DNA of 5,252 nt from assembly GCA_013362295.1 (NCBI GenBank), contig JABFWJ010000178.1, forward strand, positions 1 to 5,252, given 5' to 3'. The notes beneath the pieces were generated by a model that worked only from the letters and a program-made list of their open reading frames with translations, had not been told where the DNA came from and did not search any database. Below are positions 1 to 5,021 of this stretch, piece after piece. Both the position numbers and the translations under genes were made by a program. Source of the DNA: Thermoleophilia bacterium (GTDB lineage Bacteria; Actinomycetota; Thermoleophilia; Gaiellales; Gaiellaceae). Each line of letters begins with the position of its first letter. Position 1 is the first letter of the stretch.

Positions 1-1018
1 GCTTGGCCGCGAACTCGTAGGCGTCCGCAACGGCTGCGTCGAGGACGTGCCCGAGCGCCTGCGGGTCGCCGGCCGCGAACGACCAGCCGGCAGCGCCGTG
101 TCGAATCAGATCCAGGTAGCCGGGGACGTCGGCGACGACGGCCGGAGTCCCGAGCGAGAGGGCGAGGATGAGCGCCCCGGAGGTGCCGCCGTCTCCGCGC
201 GAGACGACCGCTGCGTCTGCGGCGCAGAAGAGCTCCGCGACGTCCTCGTCGGGGATGAACCCGAGCAGCGGCTTGATGCGCGGATCGGACCGGGCGCGCT
301 CCGACACGAGCTGCGCTGACGGGCCGTCCAGCGGGAGGCCGGCGACGACGAGGGCGATCTCGGCGCTCCCGGCGGCGGCGAAGCCGTCGAGGAGCACGTC
401 GAGATCCTTGTAGCCTCGAACGTGACCGAAGGCCAGGAAGACGATCGCCGTGTCTGTCAGCCCGAGCTCGCGGCGCACCTCGGATCTCGACCGGCCGGCG
501 GGATACACGCCGGCGTAGGAGCCGTGCGGAACCAGCGCGACCTTGCGCGCGGCCCACGGAAGCTCTGCTCCGACCCGCTCTGCGGTGCAGTCGTCGTGGA
601 CGAGCAGCGCGTGCGCCGCATACGACAGCAGGACGGCGGCGGTGCGATCCGTCCCGCGGCCGCCGCGTTCGTGGGGATAGACCTGGTGCACCGTCCACAG
701 GACGCGGTAACGGAGCAGCCGCGCTGCGAGGAGTCGCGCGGCAAAGAGTGCGAGCTTGATCCACGTCGCGACGAACGCGCAGCGGCCCTGGTGGCGGTAG
801 TACGCCTGCGGCCAGTGGAAATGCAGGGCGGCGACGTCACGGCGCGCGCCCACGAGCCAGCCGACGTCGAGGCGCTCCGCGGTCTCGAGCGGGAAGCCGA
901 GATCTGCAAGGTGCGAATAGAGGAGACGCTGATACGGGTTCTGCGTGATCGCGGGCGGAAACGACGTGACGCCGCGCCGCGCGCCGACCGTGTGCGCCGT
1001 CTGAGAGACGAGCTCCAT
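1..1018 (-). CDS. Family 4-type glycosyltransferase, partial (C-terminus beyond left edge)
   Basis: This is a cytoplasmic or membrane-associated sugar transferase that probably adds one nucleotide-sugar-derived residue to a lipid-linked glycan repeat unit; donor and acceptor cannot be read from the sequence. The frame is open from ATG at 1018 to the window edge, giving 339 residues, so perhaps 30-60 residues are missing relative to typical GT4 enzymes. The N-terminal Rossmann half carries SFPPAITQNPYQRLL (19-33), LHFHWP (65-70) and WTVHQVYPHE (108-117), a pattern familiar from exopolysaccharide glycosyltransferases. The C-terminal half carries VPHGSY (163-168), FGHVRGYKDLDVLL (197-210), GFIPDEDV (253-260) and the TSGALILALSLGTPAVV segment (279-295). 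The usual E-x7-E motif is not conserved: Leu285 stands where the second Glu is expected. The start is the first ATG/GTG/TTG after the upstream in-frame stop at 1079-1081, and the ribosome site is weak. The gene is divergent from the regulator and polymerase genes. Family assignment is firm; specificity is unknown. Confidence 0.88.
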   Translation of the reverse strand, partial: MELVSQTAHTVGARRGVTSFPPAITQNPYQRLLYSHLADLGFPLETAERLDVGWLVGARRDVAALHFHWPQAYYRHQGRCAFVATWIKLALFAARLLAARLLRYRVLWTVHQVYPHERGGRGTDRTAAVLLSYAAHALLVHDDCTAERVGAELPWAARKVALVPHGSYAGVYPAGRSRSEVRRELGLTDTAIVFLAFGHVRGYKDLDVLLDGFAAAGSAEIALVVAGLPLDGPSAQLVSERARSDPRIKPLLGFIPDEDVAELFCAADAAVVSRGDGGTSGALILALSLGTPAVVADVPGYLDLIRHGAAGWSFAAGDPQALGHVLDAAVADAYEFAAK

Positions 1019-1069
1019 CTTCGTTCGAGCGTAGGCAGCCGCCCGAGCGTTTCCTATGAACTCGCAGCT

Positions 1070-1113
1070 AGATCGGACCTAGCCAACGGGTCAGGCGGGA
1101 ATGGCCCCGATCT
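1070..1113. repeat. 7-bp perfect inverted repeat
   Basis: AGATCGG at 1070-1076 is the exact reverse complement of CCGATCT at 1107-1113, with a 30-bp spacer. Its left arm lies outside and its right arm inside the neighbouring 9-bp repeat, so the two interleave rather than nest. Confidence 0.6.
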
Positions 1114-1124
1114 GTCCCGTTGGC
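1082..1124. repeat. 9-bp perfect inverted repeat
   Basis: GCCAACGGG at 1082-1090 is the exact reverse complement of CCCGTTGGC at 1116-1124, with a 25-bp spacer. The arms do not extend further. A 9-bp match at this spacing could occur about once by chance in a window of this size, so the intergenic placement and the interleaving with a second repeat carry most of the weight. Confidence 0.65.
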
Positions 1125-1150
1125 GCGTAGGCGGGCGGCCGGCACCGTCC

Positions 1151-1156
1151 TACGAT
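1151..1156 (+). promoter_or_regulatory. Candidate -10 element for a leaderless regulator transcript
   Basis: TACGAT fits the actinobacterial -10 pattern TANNNT and ends six bases before the ATG at 1163. That is the spacing expected if transcription starts on the start codon itself. No Shine-Dalgarno sequence lies between the hexamer and the ATG, which fits a leaderless mRNA. A good -35 hexamer is not visible at 16-19 bp upstream; TTGGCG at 1120-1125 is too distant. This is an inference from spacing. Confidence 0.35.
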
Positions 1157-1162
1157 CGGCGC

Positions 1163-1432
1163 ATGTCGGTCGAACACGACGAGACTCAAGGGCGCCTGGA
1201 TCGTCTCTCGGCACGCGAGCGCCAAGTGCTCGAGATGGCTTCGCGCGGAATGACGAACGGGCAAGTGGCCCGCGACTTGTGCGTCTCGGTTCACGCGGTG
1301 AAGTTTCACCTCGGTGGGGTCTACCGAAAGCTCGGAGTTGCGAACCGCACGCAGGCAACGATGCTCCTCTACCGCTACGGCTACGGCCGGCCGGTGGTGG
1401 ACGAACACACCAGCGACGAAACGGCGGCGTAA
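1163..1432 (+). CDS. Single-domain LuxR/GerE-type transcriptional regulator
   Basis: This 89-residue DNA-binding protein consists almost entirely of a LuxR-type helix-turn-helix. The signature is clear: LSARERQVLEMASRG (15-29), MTNGQVARDLCVSVHAVKFH (30-49) with the recognition helix around 41-52, then GGVYRKLGVANRTQA (51-65). There is no receiver, PAS or autoinducer-binding domain, so any signal must come from expression level, a partner or the short acidic tail (80-89). The frame stays open upstream to 422, but that part lies over the opposite-strand glycosyltransferase and the intergenic region, and ATG 1163 sits just before the domain, so it is the better start. The stop is three bases before the next gene, which implies co-transcription and probable control of the polysaccharide operon, of itself, or of the divergent glycosyltransferase. 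Family assignment is firm; targets are inferred. Confidence 0.9.
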   Translation: MSVEHDETQGRLDRLSARERQVLEMASRGMTNGQVARDLCVSVHAVKFHLGGVYRKLGVANRTQATMLLYRYGYGRPVVDEHTSDETAA

Positions 1433-1435
1433 CCA

Positions 1436-2152
1436 ATGGACATCGAGTTGTACGGGCGCGTCATCTGGCGCCACAAGGTGGTTGTCGGGATCGGGCTCGT
1501 GCTCGCGCTCGTGCTCGCAACCCTCTCCTACGTGAAGGTGAGCCAGAAGGGGATCGCTTACCGCGACTCCGAGCAATGGGTCAGCTACGAGACATTGTCG
1601 GTCACGCAGCCGGGCTTCATGGAGGGCCGGCTCAACGCGAGCGGTGCGGATCCCTCGCGCCTGACGTTGCTTGCCGTTCTCTACTCGAAGTACGTCGACG
1701 CCGATCCCGTTCACCGGGCGATCTGGCCGCAGGGCGCGGGCGACGAGTCGATCGAGGCTGCGCCCGTGATGGCCGTGTCGGGGAGCTCGTCTTCGAGCGC
1801 GCTGCCGATCATCAGCATCGCCGCGTTCTCGCCGACCGGCCGGGGCGCGCAGCTGCTCGCGGTCCGCACGACCGACGCCCTGATGCGCTACATCGCCACC
1901 CGGCAGGAGCAGGCGCACGTTCCGATCGGCCAGCGCGTCGAGCTGCAGCCGGTGAAGCGGGCGCTCTCCAACAAGCCGCTTCTCTGGCAGGGCCGTTCGA
2001 AGGCGCTGCCGATCGTCATCTTCCTCACCGCGCTGATCGCCGCGATCGGGCTCGCCTTCATTCTGGAGAACCTGAATCCGCAGATCGCCGCTGTGTCGGA
2101 TGCCGAAGAGGAGAACGTGAGGCGTGTCATCGGGCGTCCGCGCGCTTCGTGA
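1436..2152 (+). CDS. Wzz-like polysaccharide co-polymerase / chain-length determinant protein
   Basis: This 238-residue inner-membrane protein has the two-helix layout of polysaccharide co-polymerases. A short cytoplasmic N-terminus (MDIELYGRVIWRHK, 1-14) leads into a first membrane helix (about 15-34). A roughly 150-residue extracytoplasmic region follows, then a second helix (about 188-209, from ALPIVIFLTAL) and a 29-residue cytoplasmic tail. Proteins of this class modulate chain length during Wzy-type polymerisation. No Walker motif or tyrosine-rich tail follows the second helix, so no BY-kinase domain is fused. The external region is shorter than in classical Wzz proteins and the typical proline-rich motif near the second helix is weak. 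The start lies three bases after the regulator's stop with no clear Shine-Dalgarno, suggesting translational coupling. The polymerase-like gene follows. Assignment rests on topology, the YGRVIWRHK-type N-terminus and context, not on catalytic residues. Confidence 0.75.
   Translation: MDIELYGRVIWRHKVVVGIGLVLALVLATLSYVKVSQKGIAYRDSEQWVSYETLSVTQPGFMEGRLNASGADPSRLTLLAVLYSKYVDADPVHRAIWPQGAGDESIEAAPVMAVSGSSSSSALPIISIAAFSPTGRGAQLLAVRTTDALMRYIATRQEQAHVPIGQRVELQPVKRALSNKPLLWQGRSKALPIVIFLTALIAAIGLAFILENLNPQIAAVSDAEEENVRRVIGRPRAS
1495..1518 (+). repeat. 12-bp tandem direct duplication inside the first membrane helix
   Basis: GCTCGTGCTCGC occurs twice back to back (1495-1506 and 1507-1518). The duplication is in frame and encodes the repeated LVLALVLA within the first membrane segment of the Wzz-like protein, adding four residues. 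It may be a slippage product or simply low-complexity Leu/Val/Ala coding. Confidence 0.6.
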
Positions 2153-2198
2153 TCCGCGGCGCATCTGGTCCGGCTCGGGCTTGGACGTAAGTACCGCT

Positions 2199-2249
2199 AT
2201 GCCCTGCGCCCGACCCGAACGACCTGCTTGGTCTGAGCCATCCCCGTGA
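2199..2249 (+). CDS. Possible 16-codon leader ORF overlapping the polymerase start
   Basis: An ATG at 2199 opens a 16-residue frame, MPCARPERPAWSEPSP, whose TGA (2247-2249) overlaps the GTG start of the next gene in the arrangement GTGA. Such overlaps are typical of translational coupling. The following GTG has no visible Shine-Dalgarno, so a coupled leader would explain how it is translated. The leader's own ribosome site is weak (GGA about 13 bases upstream), the peptide resembles nothing I recognise, and the overlap may be chance. The rest of the 2153-2245 gap shows no clear terminator or promoter. Confidence 0.25.
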   Translation: MPCARPERPAWSEPSP

Positions 2250-3736
2250 ACACCCCAATCCACGCCAAACCTCTGGGCGTCCTGATCGGTGCGGGCGACC
2301 GCGGGCCGATCATCTCGGCCGGGGTCGTCTTCGGATCCTTCATCATCCTCGCGCTCAGCGTCGTCTCGACGGCGCCTCTGAAGATCGTCGCTCCGGTCAC
2401 GCTGCTCGCGGTCGTGCTGACGACGGGGTATCGGCGGCTGCTCCGCTGGGAGTCCCTGCTGACGGGCCTGGTCCTCGTGGTGCTCTTCATCCCGATCCGG
2501 CGCTACACCCTCCCGGGAGGCCTGCCGTTTCAGCTCGAGCCGTACCGCGTGCTCACGATCTTCATCGCCGGTGGCTGGGTGTGCTCGCTGCTCGCCGACC
2601 CGCGCGTTCGGTTGCGCAAGACGGGCATGGACGTCCAGCTCGGCCTGATCGCGTTCTCGATGCTCGTTTCGGATGCCGTGAACGGCGGCCGGATCCAGCA
2701 GCTGGGCGTCCAGACCGAGGTGGTCAAGAAGCTGACCTTCTTCGCGAGCTTCTTCGCAATCGCCTACATCGTTCCAAGCGTCGTGCGGCGCCGGAGCCAC
2801 GTCGACAAGCTGGCGCGGACGATCGTGATCGGCGGCGCGATCCTTGCACTGTGCGCACTCTGGGAAGGCCAGACGCACTACAACATCTTCAACGACCTCT
2901 CGCGCTGGATCCCTGTCCTGAAGCCCGACCAGCTGCCGTATTCGTTGATCAGCATCCGGAACGATCGCGGCGGGCGCCTGCGCGCATACGGTCCTGCACA
3001 AAGCCCGATCGCCCTCGGAGCCCTCTTCGTGATGCTGCTGCCCTTCGCGATCTATATGGCGAAGCGGACGGGGCGCAGGCTCTGGTGGGGTGCGACGCTG
3101 CTGATCTTCCTCGGCGCGCTGGCGACCGTGTCCCGCACGCCGATGATCATGCTGCTCGTCCTCGCCTTCGGATACTGGCGCTTCCGGCCGACGGACGTGA
3201 AGAAGCTCTGGCCGCTCCTCGTCCCGCTCATCCTCGTCGTGCACATCGCATTGCCGGGAACGCTCGGAACGCTGAAGGGCGCGTTCTTCCCCCACGGCGG
3301 GCTCGTGGCCGAACAGTCCGCCGGCGCCGGAACGTACGGCAGCGGGCGGGTCGCCGACCTCGGCCCGGGCCTACACGAGGCGAGGCAACATCTGATGCTC
3401 GGAGCAGGGTTCGGAACGCGCCTGACGGACCGCAGCGAGGAGAAGGCGAACGCACCCATCCTCGATGACCAGTGGCTCGGGACGCTGCTCGAGACCGGAG
3501 TGATCGGCGTGCTCGCGTGGGTCTGGCTGTTCGGGCGCTTCTACCGCCGGATGATGAACGCCGCCCGCGCCGAGGACACGCCGCGAGCGTGGCTGCTCGG
3601 GGGGCTCGCCGCCTCGACGCTCGCGTTCGCGGTGTCGCTCGCCACGTACGACACGTTCTCGTTCATCCAGGTGACGATCCTGATGTTCTTCCAAGTCGGC
3701 CTCGGCGCAGCGGTCCTGACCGCGCGAGAGGACTAG
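2246..3736 (+). CDS. O-antigen polymerase/ligase family membrane protein (Wzy/WaaL-like)
   Basis: This 496-residue polytopic protein probably polymerises lipid-linked oligosaccharide units, or ligates the finished glycan, on the outer face of the membrane. I count roughly 12 hydrophobic segments, including about 20-41, 45-62, 100-117, 129-145, 162-180, 190-206, 253-272, 278-311, 320-338, 411-431, 447-466 and 470-492. Hallmarks of the Wzy_C region are GRLRAYGPAQSPIALGAL (243-260), SRTPMIMLLV (296-305), a large external loop (about 339-407) with GSGRVADLG (365-373) and LGAGFGT (385-391), and DDQWLGTLLETGVIGVLAW (407-425). Length and topology fit the family. The start is GTG, the first start codon after an in-frame TGA at 2234-2236, and has no Shine-Dalgarno. 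The gene follows the co-polymerase after 93 bp, and this pairing supports polymerase over ligase, though the sequence alone cannot decide. Confidence 0.88.
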   Translation: MNTPIHAKPLGVLIGAGDRGPIISAGVVFGSFIILALSVVSTAPLKIVAPVTLLAVVLTTGYRRLLRWESLLTGLVLVVLFIPIRRYTLPGGLPFQLEPYRVLTIFIAGGWVCSLLADPRVRLRKTGMDVQLGLIAFSMLVSDAVNGGRIQQLGVQTEVVKKLTFFASFFAIAYIVPSVVRRRSHVDKLARTIVIGGAILALCALWEGQTHYNIFNDLSRWIPVLKPDQLPYSLISIRNDRGGRLRAYGPAQSPIALGALFVMLLPFAIYMAKRTGRRLWWGATLLIFLGALATVSRTPMIMLLVLAFGYWRFRPTDVKKLWPLLVPLILVVHIALPGTLGTLKGAFFPHGGLVAEQSAGAGTYGSGRVADLGPGLHEARQHLMLGAGFGTRLTDRSEEKANAPILDDQWLGTLLETGVIGVLAWVWLFGRFYRRMMNAARAEDTPRAWLLGGLAASTLAFAVSLATYDTFSFIQVTILMFFQVGLGAAVLTARED

Positions 3737-3768
3737 CGAGGGAGAAGTGCGTCGATCGGGGGGTCTTT

Positions 3769-3820
3769 TGCGTGCGAGGACTGTACGCGCGCCTATTGTC
3801 GCCGCTCACGGCCGCACGCA
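3769..3820 (+). repeat. 8-bp perfect inverted repeat upstream of the secreted-protein start
   Basis: TGCGTGCG (3769-3776) is the exact reverse complement of CGCACGCA (3813-3820), with 36 bases between. The right arm ends on the first base of the AGGA ribosome site (3820-3823) for the ATG at 3831, so pairing in RNA could restrict that site. It is a candidate translational control element and could be chance in such GC-rich sequence. Confidence 0.35.
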
Positions 3821-3823
3821 GGA
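3820..3823 (+). promoter_or_regulatory. Ribosome binding site deciding the start at 3831
   Basis: AGGA lies seven bases before ATG 3831. An alternative GTG at 3747 also has a good site, GAGG at 3738-3741. Third-position G/C is 17 of 28 codons over 3747-3830 and 24 of 28 over the first codons from 3831, and only the later start gives a compact signal peptide. The downstream start is therefore preferred. Confidence 0.55.
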
Positions 3824-3830
3824 TGCGCGC

Positions 3831-5012
3831 ATGCGGCCACCTTTGCAGGGCCGGAGGCACCTCCGGTGCACGTTTGCGCTCGCCGTCATGCTGGTCACCG
3901 CCCTGGCGGGACCGGCCTTCGCACGCGCGAATGTGCTCGTCGGCGCCGCGACGCTCGCCGCACGCGTCGATTCGAACCCGGCGGGCAGCGCCGAGGCGTT
4001 CTCGTTCACGGCGGCTGCCGGTGGAACGGTCGCCAAGCTGAACCTGTACGTCGCCGGCGCGCCGACAGCGACCTCCGCGATCGTCGGCCTCTACGCGGAC
4101 GCGTCCGGGCATCCCGGGGCGCTGCTCGCGCAGGGCACGATCGCGAGCCCGGTCGCGGACGCCTGGAACAGCGTCAACGTTTCGCCGACCGCGGTCACCG
4201 CGGGCACGCCGTACTGGATCGCGGTGCTCGTGCCGTCCGGAGGCGGCACGCTGTCCTTCAGGGACGGCAGCCCGACACCGCCGAGCGGGCCGGCCGAGAC
4301 CGCATCCTCGACGACGCTGACCGCGCTGCCCGCACAGTGGACGACGGGCGGGGCGTTTGCCGATTCACCCCTCTCCGCCACAGCAGAGACGGCGGCCGCC
4401 CCCTCGGTCGGGCTGGCCCCCACCTCCTTCTCCTTCGCGGTCTCGGCCGGCGGGTCGGCGACCGCCCAGACGCTCCATCTCTCGAACCTCGGCGGCGGCA
4501 TTCTCGACTGGTCGATCACGAGCGACTCGCCGTGGCTGGCGGCGATCCCGGCGAGCGGCGTCGGGCCTGCCGACATCACCGTCACCCCGGACACGGCGGC
4601 GCTTGCGCCCGGCTCGTACAACGCGAACCTCACCGTCTCCGCGCCTGGCGCGTCGAACCCGACGACCGTCGTCCCGGTCACGTTGACCGTCAATCCAGCC
4701 GGCTCGGGCGATACGACCGCTCCGAGCGTCGCGCTGACCGCACCGACCGACGGATCGACGGTCTCGGGACCCGTGTCGCTCTCGGCGACCGCGTCCGACA
4801 ACATCGGCGTGGCGGGCCTGCAGTTCACCGTCGACGGTGGCGGCATCGGCGCAGAGCTGACCGCCGGGCCGTACGGCATCACGTGGGACTCGACGCTCGT
4901 CCCCGACGGTGTGCACCGCATCAGCGCCGTCGCGCGTGACGCGGCGGGCAACGTGTCCACCGCTCCGATCGCGACCGTCACGGTCAACAACGGGACCGCC
5001 GTCTGCTCATAA
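3831..5012 (+). CDS. Secreted modular beta-sandwich protein (BACON-like and Ig-like domains), possibly truncated by TAA
   Basis: This 393-residue exported protein has no recognisable catalytic domain. A Sec signal peptide is clear: basic GRRHLR (7-12), hydrophobic CTFALAVMLVTALAG (13-27) and a cleavage site after AFA (31) or ARA (33). Residues about 34-187 form a beta-sandwich-like module with GLYADASGHPGALLAQG (86-102) and GTPYWIAVLVP (125-135), resembling the jelly-roll modules that precede anchor or binding regions. Residues about 190-288 resemble a BACON domain (LAPTSFSFAVSAGG, then ILDWSITSDSPWLAAIPASG). Residues about 297-386 are a bacterial Ig-like repeat (APSVALTAPTDGSTVSGPVS, then DGVHRISAVARDAAGNVS). 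It lacks an LPXTG sorting signal, S-layer repeats and a C-terminal membrane helix. The TAA at 5010 is in frame with the propeller-like segment at 5016, so the original protein was probably longer. It follows the polymerase by 94 bp, suggesting a surface- or matrix-linked role, which is inference. Confidence 0.78.
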   Translation: MRPPLQGRRHLRCTFALAVMLVTALAGPAFARANVLVGAATLAARVDSNPAGSAEAFSFTAAAGGTVAKLNLYVAGAPTATSAIVGLYADASGHPGALLAQGTIASPVADAWNSVNVSPTAVTAGTPYWIAVLVPSGGGTLSFRDGSPTPPSGPAETASSTTLTALPAQWTTGGAFADSPLSATAETAAAPSVGLAPTSFSFAVSAGGSATAQTLHLSNLGGGILDWSITSDSPWLAAIPASGVGPADITVTPDTAALAPGSYNANLTVSAPGASNPTTVVPVTLTVNPAGSGDTTAPSVALTAPTDGSTVSGPVSLSATASDNIGVAGLQFTVDGGGIGAELTAGPYGITWDSTLVPDGVHRISAVARDAAGNVSTAPIATVTVNNGTAVCS

Positions 5013-5021
5013 GGCATGAGC
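5005..5021 (+). repeat. 6-bp palindrome spanning the stop/restart junction
   Basis: GCTCAT (5005-5010) and ATGAGC (5016-5021) are perfect reverse complements around the 5-base loop AAGGC. The stem and loop contain the TAA stop, the only SD-like bases (AAGG) and the ATG of the next frame. CGTC (5000-5003) and GACG (5025-5028) could add an outer stem across an uneven internal loop. Confidence 0.5.

Larger units (their letters stand above)
1019..1162. promoter_or_regulatory. Divergent intergenic region with interleaved inverted repeats
   Basis: This 144-bp stretch separates the minus-strand glycosyltransferase from the plus-strand regulator and must hold the promoters of both. It contains two perfect interleaved inverted repeats: AGATCGG (1070-1076) with CCGATCT (1107-1113), and GCCAACGGG (1082-1090) with CCCGTTGGC (1116-1124). 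A third, shorter one is GCTAG (1067-1071) with CTAGC (1079-1083). These could be operator half-sites or, in the glycosyltransferase leader RNA, a pseudoknot-capable structure. I saw no convincing -35/-10 pair for the minus-strand gene. A regulatory role is inferred from position. Confidence 0.5.

Noticed and set aside
457..909. Minus-strand 150-codon frame within the glycosyltransferase region
   Set aside because: It is a shifted frame of the true minus-strand glycosyltransferase; its Ser/Arg-rich translation matches no family.
422..1162. 247-residue N-terminal extension of the LuxR-type frame
   Set aside because: It lies over the opposite-strand glycosyltransferase and the divergent intergenic region, and its sequence is charged and domain-free. 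The recognised domain starts just after ATG 1163.
2181..2202. TTGGAC followed by CTATGC as a promoter for the polymerase gene
   Set aside because: The spacing is 10 bp and both hexamers match poorly, so it is not a believable sigma-factor site.
2167..2235. Small hairpins (GTCC/GGAC and GACC/GGTC) between the co-polymerase and polymerase genes
   Set aside because: The stems are only four base pairs and no T-tract follows, so neither is a credible terminator or riboswitch.
1091..3295. 734-codon open frame on the minus strand antisense to the regulator, co-polymerase and polymerase genes
   Set aside because: Its translation is a low-complexity mix of Arg, Asp, Glu, His and Gln with no domain. 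It crosses three well-supported plus-strand genes and an intergenic gap, as expected for the stop-poor antisense frame of GC-rich coding DNA.
3751..3770. G-run followed by TTTT after the polymerase gene as a possible terminator
   Set aside because: No stem of useful length precedes the T-run, so it does not form an intrinsic terminator.
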